This document shows positions 1 to 11,658 of a DNA stretch of 64,000 nt, piece by piece. The stretch comes from Silene conica. Lineage: Eukaryota; Streptophyta; Magnoliopsida; Caryophyllales; Caryophyllaceae. The notes under the pieces are model-generated. The model searched no databases, was not told where the DNA came from, and saw nothing but the letters and a program-made list of their open reading frames with translations. The DNA is taken from NCBI GenBank assembly GCA_029255685.2, contig CM055319.2, positions 31,405,568 through 31,469,567 on the forward strand, written 5' to 3'. Both the position numbers and the translations under genes were made by a program. Within the stretch, counting starts at the first letter, position 1. Every line of letters starts with the position of its first letter.

Positions 1-251
1 GTAATCAAAGTGGTAACTTGAAGGGCAATTTTCTCGGTCATCTTGGGTGCAATCTAAGGAGAATTTCTACATTGAAATTTGGGTTTACTAGGTTGTTCTT
101 ATGCCGATTCTCCATAGATCTAAAGGTTATTATATATTCATGTCTTTTTAATTCAATTTATAGTTTTTGCATCAAATCGTCTTTTGATATAATCCTTGGC
201 AATATTTATTAGATTAATGCTTTAATGGAGATTTAAGAAATATTCCTAACA
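1..251 (+). repeat. 5' LTR (3' portion only) of the outer Copia element
   Basis: Collinear with 30807-31057 and ending in CTAACA directly before a primer-binding site. The start of the LTR lies outside the window. Confidence 0.9.
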
Positions 252-252
252 G

Positions 253-265
253 TGGTATCAGAGCC
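253..265 (+). other. Primer-binding site, initiator tRNA-Met
   Basis: TGGTATCAGAGCC, one base after the LTR end. This is the standard plant Copia sequence complementary to the 3' end of initiator tRNA-Met. Confidence 0.92.
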
Positions 266-2336
266 TTGTTCAAAAATTGTTTTGATGATAATTTAGAATT
301 AAACTGACAATTTCTTTTCTCTTCTTCACGGCAATTTTACACAGTTCAATTTTTTTTCCGTTTCTCGTTTTTTTTTGCTTTTTCGGTAATTTTTTTCTTT
401 TAATTTTTGGTTTTTTTATTTTAATTTTTAAAATAATTGTCATGTGATGATATACATAATATTGATGTAGATCAATGATTATTAAAAAAAACCAATCGAC
501 ATAATTAGTTTTAGATTAGTTTTGTTTATTTTAAATTGTTAAGATGAATGAATATTGATCATATGATTTTAAAGGTTAATCTTAATGACAATATTTGAAA
601 AAATTTCAATCTAATATGATTAGAACTATAACACATAAATTATGAGATGATTTTTGTGCTACTATGAGTAATTTTAAGAAAATTAACAAATTAGTAAAGT
701 TTCCAAAATCTATTTCTACCTTGATTATACCATTTAAGGAAATAGTATAATTTCTTATGAAGATGTCGATAAACATGATATTATTTGATAATATGTGTAA
801 TTGCATAATTTTTTTTTAAAAAAATGTGAGTTTTTGACCGTGAGTTTTATTTTTTTCGGCCCTTATTTGTGATTTGTTGTTTATGTTATTATTAATATTA
901 TATAATAATGTTTATATTAACTAAATTATAAATATGGATTTATAATTAGAACAAATGTATAAAGATAATAAAAAGGGTGTTAAAACCATGAAATGTGATT
1001 TTAGGGTTAATTGATTTGTTTTCGTTTTTACTTATATTATAGGGTAATATTTGTATTAACTAATTTATAAATAATGATTTATAATTATGACAAATTTAAA
1101 AAAAAAAAAAATTGCCGTGAGAAACCAGAAAAAAGGGCGAGAGTTATTTGATAATTTTCGGTCTTTTAAATCATTTATTTATTTTAAAATGTTTATTATA
1201 TCTAATTTGATGGTACTCACTAGATTCTAAAATCGTTTAGAATCTGATTGGATTATGATTTACATATATGACATGTAATTGTCACATTCTTAGTTTAATG
1301 GTGGTTTGGATAATATTGCATTATGAATGTTTTTATTATGTTGTTAATGATATTGCTTTACAATGAAGGTTTTTTTATTTTTGCAATTGTTTTAATATTT
1401 AGCGATGTAATCTAGTGTGGCCTTAGTTTTTGGATTACTTTTCGGTAATGGTGGAAAGTAATCAGGTGATGTATTTTATGAGATCTCGTATCTCCCCATT
1501 GTAATTTATTTATTCTTTATGTTAGATTAAATGTAAATAGGATTTGCATTGTAATAACTTAGAATAAAGAAGAAGAAGAGGAAATTGAAGCATTCATTTC
1601 AAGTGCCATGTCCATTTTACATCACAAGATGAAGAACGGTGATCCCACGAAGCTTCCCGGGTCCATGTGATTGGATTCCCAAGTTGTATTTACTGTTTTT
1701 CATAGGATATATAGGCCACACTAGGATTTTATGTTTTATTCTCTTCATTGCTTGTTTTTGCATATCATTATATTCCGCTTAAACCAAACCACCTATATGC
1801 ATGTAAAATGACCCATGTAGTTTATTTTGCATTTTGACATATGATATTTTATATTTGCCATCAGTTATTCCTACTCACCTTAAATAGTTCACTTAAATGT
1901 GTTTAAAATGATGATGTGATCTCACTCTACATAAAATTGAGAAATTAGCATTTTAAGTCAAAACTACTATGAATTCCTTGTTCGTCGGTGGGCATATACG
2001 ACCCGTTGTTATTTCCATATGGACCCCTTTTACCTCGGGTAAGTAGTGTGTTGTGACCTAGTTGAACTCAACACGATGATTCAATCAAGTTATTGAAGTC
2101 ATTGTGGACTAACAGATAAATTTAAGAAAATTGTCAACTGACAGTTCTAGTGTAGAACCAGTTAAAAGGTTAACTCACCAAATCAGGATTGGGGTCTTGG
2201 AATACATTATATAATTCTTTGAGTGAGATCGATTATATTATGTTATTTATCTTTGATTAACAGATTTTAAATTCTATGATTACTCATGTTTATTTATTTT
2301 CTCATTTGTAGATCATTTAATATCTGCTTTTAAAAA
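266..2336 (+). other. Leader of the outer Copia element
   Basis: About 2 kb of AT-rich, noncoding sequence between primer site and gag. Short homopolymer runs and a GAAGAAGAAGAGG purine run near 1565-1585 are visible. The segment near 1420-1700 resembles, on the opposite strand, the leader of the nested Copia element. I see no gene here. Confidence 0.7.
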
Positions 2337-2730
2337 ATGACTGATCCAAATGTAACTCCGGGTCCTAGTGCCACCTTCACAAAGGAGTCGTGGTTGCGCT
2401 CCTTCATGGACCACGTCTCCTATAATCAGGACTCTCGCCTTAAGAATTATGGGAGTAAATTTACCGATTGGGAGGCAGCATTACGGAATGTTGCCATTGC
2501 TGATGGTAAGCTGAAGTATTTGGTTGAGCCGATTTCGGCTAAACCAACTACAAGGACTGGAGCCCAACGAACCGCATATGATGAGTTTGTTCGTGAAGTA
2601 GGTGCGATTAAGAACGTACTTACATATGCAATGGAAAGCAATTTCCAGCGCCGCTTCATTTTTCAAGGTGCAAATAAGATTTTCACCACCCTTACCAATG
2701 AGTTCTCGCAAGCTCCGAGAATCATGAGGT
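2337..2730 (+). pseudogene. gag: Copia gag, N-terminal part, cut by nested insertion
   Basis: Encodes the first ~131 residues of a Copia Gag capsid protein, which packages element RNA into cytoplasmic virus-like particles. It aligns by eye with the Gag of the nested element at 7786-8412: both share FTDWEAALRN/FSDWEAALRN, IADGKLKYL and GANKIFTTLTNEFS. The start ATG is at 2337 after the long leader. The reading frame runs into the nested LTR at 2731, so the 151-residue open frame ends in foreign sequence. The native frame resumes at 11135 after the second TSD copy, with no base lost. This part has no internal stop. Confidence 0.88.
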
Positions 2731-3795
2731 TGTGGGGAATAAAGCGTGTATTCGCCTTAAACATGAAGGATTATAACGAATTTTACAGTTGAGATTATTG
2801 TCATAAGTTAATAAAAACATGAAAAAGGGATACAACCTTGGGTCCTTGCTTGAATAGGCCTAAGAACAGGAATTAAAGTAAATTCCCTCCTATAACTTGC
2901 ACCCAAGACTTGATTGAGATGATGCCGCGTGTGCTAGAAAATACTCTCCAATTGCCTTGCAATATGGGGAGAGCTTTTGAGGGTTTTGGATGTGAGATCC
3001 GAGTTTTGGGAGAAGAATGCTCTCAAAAACCCTAATTGTGAGAATTATATATTACCAGTCACTAACATAAGGAGAAGGACTCTCCTTATGTAGTACTCGG
3101 GTGGGTCGGCCGAATTGGGGTGAGAGTGGGCTTTCTCCACTCTTACCTTATTCCTTTGCGTGATCCGATCCGTTTTGCTAAATATTATTTGCGGGATTTT
3201 TATTATAAATCGCATACGTGTTATCAGGTATTAATGTAGTCGATGTATTAATAATGATCTGATAAAATTACGATATTGTATAATTACCCAAATTAATATA
3301 ACCGTTTATATTAATACGCGAATACAATATTTAATCAAATATAACCGTTTATATTTAATTTACGGATTAATCATGTAATCCGTGTTAGCTAAAATTATTT
3401 AATCCGTATTAAATTATAATCTCAACATCTTATTGACTAATTTAATAGTCAATACCTCTGACTAACTGTTTAGTCGTATTCGGCATAAATGTGACTGTAT
3501 TTTCATATCTTCACATCTCTCAAACGTGTCCTATAGGTGTGACGTATAGGGACCAGTTGATCACCGCCATCCGTATGACAATAACGTCAAACTTATCTAG
3601 CAAGCCAACCGTTATTGATAAACGTGGATCAACTGATAATAATACTGAAATATGCCCTTGTGATCCTTAACGAGATTTAATAAGTCACTGTACTTAATTG
3701 TCAAAGACACCAGCCCCAACAATCTCCCACTTGTCCGTACAAGGGTATGTGCAATGACGTTATCACACTACATGTGGAGGACACAAGCTCCAACA
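2731..3795 (-). repeat. 3' LTR of the nested Copia element
   Basis: Begins TGTGGGG and ends CCAACA on the + strand, 1065 bp, collinear with 10066-11129. Confidence 0.93.
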
Positions 3796-4583
3796 AACTC
3801 CCACTTGTCCGTACAAGTGTAGGTGCGATAACCGATTCTCATATCCTTTTAAAATTTCTCCCACTCAATGTAAGATAATTTGCAAATCCGCATTCGTAAA
3901 GGTCGTATCTCACAAGCGATCTGTATCAAGAGTGGTTTCCCCGACTAGAGAGTAACTTAAATGATAAAACGAATCTGTATTCGAGCATGGCCATGCATTT
4001 CAGTTACTACTCCTCGAGTGGCCCTGAGAAATGAAAAAATCCTGATAAGGGTTTGGATATTTCCCTCAACTCGAATCCTGCCGATATCGCGCAGCATGAA
4101 ATAACCCAGAAAAAATCCTCTTGGCCCCTGTTACGATGACCATGGGAAAGAAACCAAAGTTACCCAAAATCTGCCTTAATCTCAAAAGACAGTTGAAAGT
4201 CAAAAGACTCGACTCTAAGGAACACTATGGAGGTCCTATCCACGACCCGGCACCCAATGTTATAAAACATTTAGGACTCCATAACGTTGTCACGGGGTGT
4301 CCTACGAGATATCCGTATAAATTGCCTTTGTGATTGGTCAGTCATCCGTTTGACTTATGGCTCGTTGAACCCACCATCAACCAACGTCACAAAATGATTA
4401 CCTGAGTTATCAGCTCATGTGGGTAATCAAGGACTAAAACGATGTAATGTTATTCAGTTCACTTTGTGGTGTTCAAAATTGGCGTACAATTCCACATGAA
4501 AAACAAAACATTATATATCATAACAATGAAGTTGAATAGAGTACACGAGAAAATGAATTATTACATGAATTCATAAAAGGGTA
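3796..4583 (-). other. 3' untranslated region and polypurine tract of nested Copia
   Basis: Lies between the pol stop and the 3' LTR. Read on the minus strand it ends in AAGTGGGAGTT directly before the LTR, a plausible polypurine tract for plus-strand priming. A second GTGGGAG run is ~60 bp upstream. The segment is partly similar to 29986-30540, the same region of the outer element. No gene is seen. Confidence 0.7.
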
Positions 4584-4997
4584 CTACAACTTAGGAACAC
4601 ATCTAATTCCCATGGAATGAATGTGCCCTTCATGCTTATCACGTGCTAATGCTTTTGTGAAAGGATCAACTTTGTTGTCATCCGTAGCGATCTTATCAAT
4701 AAATATCTCCTTTTACGTGGACTCAGTTGTAGAATCTGCTGTAACACTCTGTTTAGAACTTTTCCAGCTGACAACAGCGCCATTAAGAGTAAAAACGAAT
4801 CCAGACTGAGATTTCGAGTCGTCTCGTTCCGTTTGGAAGCTAGCATCTGCGTAACCCGTGGCGCAGAGCGTCGAGTCGCCTCCATAAGTCAATCCCAAAT
4901 CTTTAGTCCTCCGTAGGTACTTAAGAATGTTTTTCACGGCCATCCAGTGTTGTTCACCTGGATGAGCTTGGAATCGACTAGTCATATATACTCAATG
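4584..4997 (-). pseudogene. pol: Copia RNase H domain with internal deletion
   Basis: Encodes the RNase H end of Pol, which degrades the RNA strand of the RNA:DNA hybrid during reverse transcription. It includes the GYADASFQTERDDSKSQSG region and SKQSVTADSTTES. It is in a different frame from the RT part, so a frameshift lies near 4980-4997. After TTES the frame meets TAA at 4713-4715, then continues in the same frame with TDDNKVDPFTKAL and HEGHIHSMGI to a TAG at 4584-4586. Compared with 29650-29985 of the outer copy, the section between ADSTTES and the C-terminal tail is missing (a deletion of very roughly 70 codons). This copy cannot make an intact RNase H. Confidence 0.85.
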
Positions 4998-6501
4998 CAT
5001 ATGCAACGTCTAGACGTGTGCATATCATGGCATACATGATCGATCCTATTGCCGAAGCATAAGGAATCCGACTCATGCGCTCTTTCTCTTCCAATGTCTT
5101 AGCTTCTTGAGTCTTGCTCAAGTGAAGCCCAGTAGTCATAGGAAGGAACCCTTTCTTGGAGTTCGTCATACTGAATCTCTCTAGAATCTTATCTATGTAA
5201 GACTCCTGACTGAGAGACAACATCCGTCGTGATCTATTGTAGATACGGATGCCCAAAATTCTTTGTGCCTCTCCCAGATCTTTCATCTGGAAATGGTTTT
5301 TCAACCATGCTTTAACCGAAGATAAGAGAGGTATGTCACTCCCAATCAAGAGTATGTCATCGACATACAGTACTAGGAAGACAATCTTGCTCCCACTCGA
5401 CTTGATATAGAGACATGGTTCCTCGACTGATCGAATGGAACCATTCTCTTTTATCACTTGGTCGAAGCGATGATTCCAACTCCGTGATGCTTGCTTAAGT
5501 CCATAGATGGAACACTTAAGCTTGCAAACCTTCTTAGGATGTGCTGGATCAATAAAACCCTCGGGTTGTACCATGTACAACTCTTCCTCCAAATAACCGT
5601 TTAAGAAGGTGGTTTTAACGTCTATTTGCCATATTTCATAATCGTGAAATGCGGCGATCGCTAAGATAATCCGAATGGAACGTAGCATGACTACAGGTGC
5701 AAAGATCTCATCGTAGTGTAAGCCTGGCACTTGGGTGAAACCTTTAGCAACTAGTCTTGCCTTGTGGATATCTTGTTTACCTTCCACGGCATGCTTTATT
5801 TTGTAAAGCCATTTGCATTGAAGGGGACGTACCTTTGCAGGTAGGTCCACAAGATCCCACACGTTGTTCTCATACATGGAGTCCATCTCGGATTGCATGG
5901 CTTCTAGCCATAGCTTTGAGTCAGAACAAGTCATGACACCTTTATAGGTTGAGGGTTCATTACCCTCTAGGAGTAAGACGTCATTTATATTATGTTCCTC
6001 GACCATACCAATGTATCTGTCCGGAGGAATAGAGACTCTTCCCGACCTCCTAGGTTCCTCAGGAATATCTACCGCAGCCTCGGTTGAAGGAACTGTTTCC
6101 TCTAGTGGTTGCTCGGTAGTTGGTTCTTGAACCTCCGATAAATCGAAGGTTCTATTACTCGACTTGTTCTCGAGAAATTCTTTCTCTAAGAACGTCGCAC
6201 TGGCCGCAACAAAAACACGTTGTTCGGTTGGCGAGTAGAAGTAATGACCAAAAGTTCCCTTTGGATATCCTATAAAGTATGTCTTGACCGATCGCGGACC
6301 GAGCTTATCCTCGTGTCTCCACTTGACATAAGCCTCGCAGCCCCAAACCCGAATAAAGGACAAGTTAGGGACCGTTCCCTTCCATAATTCGTATGGAGTC
6401 TTGTCAACAGCTTTAGACGGACTTCGGTTAAGTATTAGAGCGGCCGACAAAAGAGCATAGCCCCACAATGAATCAGGCACAACGGTGTGACTCATCATGG
6501 A
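4978..6501 (-). pseudogene. pol: Copia integrase C-terminal part and reverse transcriptase
   Basis: An open frame of 506 codons after a nonsense codon at 6502-6504. It starts with the end of the integrase (KTPYELWKG, VWGCEAYVKW, GYPKGTFGHYFY), then a linker, then the Copia RT: WLYKIKHAVEG, the catalytic Asp region WQIDVKTTFLNG, SIYGLKQASRSW and the active-site box LVLYVDDILLIG. All catalytic RT residues that I can recognise are present. The C-terminal end loses frame near YALSI at 4978. It is in the same frame as the two upstream fragments, so the only breaks between 8412 and 4978 are the two nonsense codons. Confidence 0.9.
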
Positions 6502-7785
6502 TCAAACCATATCAAGTAAAGTTCGATTTCTCCGTTCGGACACACCGTTTAATTGTGGTGTTCCAGGTGGAGTCAACTGTAGAACGATACCACAGTCTTT
6601 AAGGTGTTGATCAAACTCGTGTGAAAGATACTCACCACCACGATCAGAACGTAGAGCTTTAATCTTTCTTCCCAGTTGGTTCTGTACCCGATTCTGGTAT
6701 TCTTTGAACTTGTCAAAGGATTCACTTTTATGTTTCATTGAGTAGACATAACCATATCTACTCAAATCATCCGTGAAAGTGATGAAATACCTATAGCCTT
6801 CTCGTGCGTTGATCGACATAGGGCCACATACGTCCGTATGTATGAGTCCTAATAGGTCGGTAGAGCGCATTCCAACACCTTTGAAGGAAATACGAGTCAT
6901 CTTGCCTATGAGACATGATTCACACGTGCCATATGATTCGAAATCAAAGGCCGAGATAGCTCCATTCTGTATGAGCTCTTTTACGCGTTTCTCATTTATG
7001 TGTCCCATACGACAATGCCATAGATAAGTTTGATCTTTGTCACCTACCTTTAATCTCTTATTGTTCACATGTAATATTTCAGTGGTTTGATCTAAAACAT
7101 AAATTCCGTTCATGGAAACTGCCTTGCCATAAATCATATTATGTAATGAGAAAATACAACTGTTATTTTCTATTACAAATGAAAAACCAAGTTTGTCAAG
7201 TGCAGAAACTGAAATAATGTTTTTGGATAAACAAGGAACATAATAACAGTTATATAAAGATAACTCGAATCCACTTGGAAGCTGGATCACGTATGTTCCC
7301 CTCGAGACTGCAGCAACACGTGCTCCATTCCCGACACGCAGGTCAACCTCACCCATGATGAGGGGTTCTTGGTTTCGGAGGCCCTGCACATGATTACATA
7401 GATGAGAACCACAACCAGTATCTACTACCCAAGTTCCGTAACTTGCATGGTTAATCTCAATCATGTGAATAAAAGAAGAAGAAGACATACCAACAGGAGT
7501 AACGCGGCCTGCCTTAATGTCCTCACGATACACGGGGCATGAGCGCCTCCAATGCCCAGTCTTGTGGCAATGGTGACATTCCATGCTAGTATCCTTGCTC
7601 TTTGTCTTGCCCTGTGAGTTGCTCGACTCACCTGGCCCACTCTTAGTAAATCCTGGTTTCTTGAACCTGGGCTTACCTACCGCTAGGTCGCCCTGAGCTT
7701 TAGCCTTTCCCTTACCCTTACCCTTGCTGGAGATCATGAGAACATCCTGCTTCACGCTCCCACTTAATTTCAGATCTTTCTCGGT
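6502..7785 (-). pseudogene. pol: Copia zinc knuckle, protease and integrase core
   Basis: Translated from 7755 it shows a CX2CX4HX4C zinc knuckle (Cys60, Cys63, His68, Cys73) that binds element RNA, then the aspartic protease motif VVDTGCGSH (Asp112). The integrase zinc-binding region follows (WHCRMGH ... CESC), then the core with HTDVCGPM, RSDRGGEY and SERRNRTLLD, giving the D, D and E of the catalytic triad. The upstream boundary is a TAG at 7786-7788, where the related outer copy has a Glu codon. The downstream boundary is TGA at 6502-6504, where the related copy has CGA (Arg). Otherwise the domain set is complete. Confidence 0.92.
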
Positions 7786-8412
7786 CTATACGAGAAGGGA
7801 GTGGAGCTCATGAGGAGTCTTCTTCATGTCGTTCATGTAATAGTTGGCCCTGAAAAGGGCGAACCCATCATGAAGCGAATGAAGCATTCGATCAACGATT
7901 ATGTTCTCACTGATCTTGCAGTTTAGGGCCTCCAGTTTCTCGATATTCTCAATCATGTTGAGAATATGTGGGCTAACCGCTTGGCCCTTCTGGAGTTTCG
8001 CCTCAAAGAAGCGACATGTATGCTCATAAGAAACGATTCTCGGAGCTTTTGAGAATTCGTTAGTGAGCGTGGTGAAAATCTTGTTTGCACCATGGGTTAT
8101 GAAGCGTCTTTGCCAATTGGATTCCATTGCATAGATGAGTACGTTCTTTATCGCACCCGCTTCCATGACGAAGTCGCTATGAGCGCGAAGTTCGTTAGCT
8201 CTAGCTCCAGTTCCTGGGTGTGCCGGAATTGGCTCAGTTAAGTATTTAAGCTTTCCGTCAGCAATGGCAGCATTCCGTAGTGCTGCCTCCCAGTCAGAGA
8301 AGTTTGACCCATCATTCATCAGTGTAGTAGACTGATTCATGGAGTCCATGAAGGCTTTTAGCCAGGATTCACGTGCTAGCTTGGCACTTGGCATTAGGTC
8401 TTCACCAGCCAT
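7786..8412 (-). pseudogene. gag: Copia gag of the nested element
   Basis: Codes for the Gag capsid domain, 208 residues from MAGEDLMPS to a premature TAG. It is closely similar to the outer element's Gag split over 2337-2730 and 11130-11472 (IADGKLKYL, ESNWQRRF, VDRMLHSLHDG, MNDMKKTPHELHS). The start ATG at 8412 follows a 1.6-kb leader. After the TAG at 7786-7788 the same frame continues into the zinc-knuckle region, so in an active relative gag and pol would be one polyprotein. Confidence 0.92.
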
Positions 8413-9762
8413 TAGTTATACAGCAGTTTAATTTGAACGTGTTCTACACTGAAAAGAAGATAAAACAGAACCATATAAGCAACTCATTGTTGTGATTTAA
8501 GTCTATATTAAAGTGTATTTAAACTCGTAGACTCATGCTTCATATAATTGATCTCCCTCAAGAATTATATAAACGATCCCAAGACTCAATTTCTGTATAT
8601 TGATAAGCCAACAGCTTGGCTAATTCCACCGTTGGAACTCTTGGTCGATAGATTTCCGTATATCCTATCTATTAGTCCATCACAGTCGCTAGATAGTATC
8701 GAGTGACCACGATGTTGAGATAAAATAAATTATCTGTTCCCACTTACCCGACGTAGAAGGGGTCATATTATGCCTACCGACGAAGAAGGGATTCATGGGA
8801 GTCTGATTTATAAAGACTATTCTCAATTTTTGGTTATACGAGGAAGACCCCATCAACTTATATTTATCCATCTTAAGTGAACTAATATCTAGCATTTGCA
8901 TGAATGAATGAAATAAAGTGATGGCTTTACATGTGACATTTGACATCTGTATTGTCACAGAAAACTAACGCGTAACCTCTACATGAGTCAGTTTTCAGGC
9001 ATGTTATAGGTGGTTTGGTTTTAGGCGGAATATGATGCAAGCTATTATCGATGAAAGCAAAAAAATAAATGCAATAAACGTAAATAAAAGTCCTAGTGTG
9101 GCCTATCCTACCAAAATAAACATAAAAACAACTTTGGAATCCACCGTTGGACCCTAGAAGCTTGTCTTGATGTTCCATCTCGGTCTTTGCTGCGGGAGTG
9201 AGCATCCGGTCTCCGTCTTTGGTCTTCACAAAATTACTAATTTAAATTACAAATATAACCCTATTTACATTCTAATTTAAATACAAAAGTAATTACATGG
9301 CAAAAACCCAAAACGGAGATACAAGATCTCAAAATTACAAGCAAGACTGTGTTCCATCATTGCGGTAACACAATCTACTAAGGCCACACTAAGTTACAAC
9401 CGTTTGCAAAAATAAATACGTTATTGAAAGCATTCACAAGGCATTCAACAAGACGATAAATAAAATGCATCAACTAAAATTAAAATTTATACATGACATA
9501 ATACTGTTATTATGATTAACAAATTTTACCAAACCACCTTATCAGGATTAAAATTATGTGATTATACTGTTTTAACCACTTTAATTTTAATAAGTTTATA
9601 ATCCATTATCTTACACCGTTTTAAAATAATATGTATCATACGAGAGTGAACCGTTTCACAAAAATAATACACTATTTCCGTATATAGCATATTACTTTTG
9701 GCCAAGGGAAAATAAAAACAAGTTATTTTCGGGAAAAATAAAACGACTGTTACAGGGAAGTG

Positions 9763-9802
9763 GTCTACCGACCTCAACATGGGGTCGACCGACCAACTGA
9801 CG

Positions 9803-9844
<42 letters not shown>

Positions 9845-9971
9845 CAGCATAATGGTCGACCGACCACAAAACAAAAAACCGAGTTTCTGCAAAGGCAAAA
9901 GAGAAACTGCCGAAAAACAGAAACCCTACGCGGGAGGTGGTCGACCGACCGGAATAACGGGTCGACCGACC
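9763..9971. repeat. Cluster of five GGTCGACCGACC-type motifs
   Basis: Copies at 9763-9774 (one mismatch), 9782-9793, 9854-9865, 9939-9950 and 9960-9971. Two pairs have start-to-start spacings of 19 and 21 bp. The reverse complement is the motif that dominates the Athila element at 17586-29598. Confidence 0.9.
9805..9840. repeat. Poly-T run
   Basis: A run of ~36 T between two of the GGTCGACC motifs in the nested Copia leader. Confidence 0.9.
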
Positions 9972-10050
9972 CACAAGGCAGACAGAAACGATTTTCAAAT
10001 ATTTTAAATTAAAACTTATGAAAAACACAAAAGTAAAATTTCGTGGCCTT

Positions 10051-10063
10051 GGCTCCGATACCA
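10051..10063 (-). other. Primer-binding site of nested Copia (initiator tRNA-Met type)
   Basis: On the minus strand it reads TGGTATCGGAGCC, one base off the usual TGGTATCAGAGCC, two bases from the right LTR. Confidence 0.85.
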
Positions 10064-10065
10064 CT

Positions 10066-11129
10066 TGTGGGGAATAAAGCGTGTATTCGCCCTAAACATG
10101 AAGGATTATAACGAATTTTACAGTTGAGATTATTGTCATAAGTTAATAAAACATGAAAAAGGGATACAACCTTGGGTCCTTGCTTGAATAGGTCTAAGAA
10201 CATGAATTAAAGTAAATTCCCTCCTATAACTTGCACCCAAGACTTGATTGAGATGATGCCGCGTGTGCTAGAAAATACTCTCCAATTGCCTTGCAATATG
10301 GGGAGAGCTTTTGAGGGTTTTGGATGTGAGATCTGAGTTTTGGGAGAAGAATGCTCTCAAAGACCCTAATTGTGAGAATTATATATTACCAGTCACTAAC
10401 ATAAGGAGAAGGACTCTCCTTATGTAGTACTCGGGTGGGTCGGCCGAATTGGGGTGAGAGTGGGCTTTCTCCACTCTTACCTTATTCCTTTGCGTGATTC
10501 GACCCGTTTTGCTAAATATTATTTGCGGGATTTTTATTATAAATCGCATACGTGTTATCAGGTATTAATGCAGTCGATGTATTAATAATGGTCTGATAAA
10601 ATTACGATATTGTATAATTACCCAAATTAATATAACCGTTTATATTAATAAGCGAATACAATATTTAATCAAATATAACCGTTTATATTTAATTTACGAA
10701 TTAATCATTTAATCCGTGTTAGCTAAAATTATTTAATCCGTATTAAATAATAATCTCAACATCTTATTGACTAATTTAATAGTCAATACCTCTGACTAAC
10801 TGTTTAGTCGTATTCGGCATAAATGTGACTGTATTTTCATACCTTCACATCTCTCAAACGTGTCCTATAGGTGTGACGTATAGGGACCAGTTGATCACCG
10901 CCATCCGTATGACAATAACGTCAAACTTATCTAGCAAGCCAACCGTTATTGATAAACATGGATCAACTGATAATAATACTGAAGTAAGCCCTTGTGATCC
11001 TTAAAGAGATTTAATAAGTCATTGTACTTAATTGTCAAGGACACCAGCCCCAACAATCTCCCACTTGTCCGTACAAGGGTATGTGCAATGACGTTATCAC
11101 ACTACATGTGGAGGACACAAGCTCCAACA
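10066..11129 (-). repeat. 5' LTR of the nested Copia element
   Basis: 1064 bp, TG...CA ends, collinear with 2731-3795. The outer copy of the TSD (gaggt) follows at 11130-11134. Confidence 0.93.
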
Positions 11130-11658
11130 GAGGTATGACGCAGCAGTTCGCTTCTTTGTGGCAAAACTGACAAAGGGCCAAGCTGTTAGCCCACACATCC
11201 TCAAGATGATTGAGAATGTGGAAGTTCTGGAGTCTCTTGGTTGTAAGATTGAGGAGTCAGTCATTGTAGACCGTATCTTGCACTCTCTTCATGATGGGTT
11301 GACCCAATTCAGGATGAACTACAACATGAACGACATGAAGAAAAGTCTTCATGAAATTCACTCTCAGCTCGTGGAAGCTGAGAAGGATCTCAATTTGTGT
11401 GGGAGTGCTAAGAAGGACGTCCTCGTCAAACAATCTAATTTAAAGGGGAAAGAAAAGGCAAAGGCTCCCTGAAATGTTAAGAAGCCACAGTTCAAGAAGA
11501 AGCAGCAGCCTAAGCCCAAGAGTGGACCTGGTGAGACCAGTAACTCAAAGGGCAAAGCTAAGGGCCAAGGGAAAGAGGTAGAGTGTCATCATTGCCACGA
11601 GTCTGGGCATTGGAAGAGGAACTGCCCTAAGTACCTCGATGATATCAAGGCTGGACGT
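11130..11658 (+). pseudogene. gag: Outer Copia gag, C-terminal part with zinc knuckle
   Basis: Continuation of the gag started at 2337. It resumes right after the TSD with RFFVAKLTKGQAVSPH and runs through VDRILHSLHDG and EAEKDLNLCGSAKKDVL. A TGA at 11470-11472 interrupts it (probably from CGA). The same frame then carries basic linker sequence and a CX2CX4HX4C zinc knuckle at 11584-11625 (C-HH-C-HESG-H-WKRN-C). The knuckle binds packaged RNA in this family. Confidence 0.9.

Larger units (their letters stand above)
8413..10050 (-). other. Leader of the nested Copia element
   Basis: About 1.6 kb of noncoding leader between primer site and gag. It holds five copies of a 12-bp GGTCGACCGACC-type motif (9763-9971) and a poly-T run of ~36 bases. 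The rest is AT-rich with no support for a gene. Confidence 0.75.
2731..11129 (-). mobile_element. Nested, complete Copia element inside outer gag
   Basis: It is 8399 bp, with LTRs at 2731-3795 and 10066-11129 and a perfect 5-bp TSD gaggt at 2726-2730 and 11130-11134. The coding strand is minus: primer site on the right, gag, zinc knuckle, protease, integrase, RT, RNase H, then a purine-rich tract beside the left LTR. By eye the LTRs differ at roughly 2% of positions, fewer than the outer element's LTRs, which agrees with later insertion. Its coding region is one frame from 8412 to about 4978 broken by two nonsense codons, then a frameshift and an internal deletion. It is inactive but moderately recent. 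Confidence 0.95.

Noticed and set aside
9562-10203. Frames of ~100 codons over the poly-T run and motif cluster
   Set aside because: They read through low-complexity Lys runs and the motif; no homologous protein feature.
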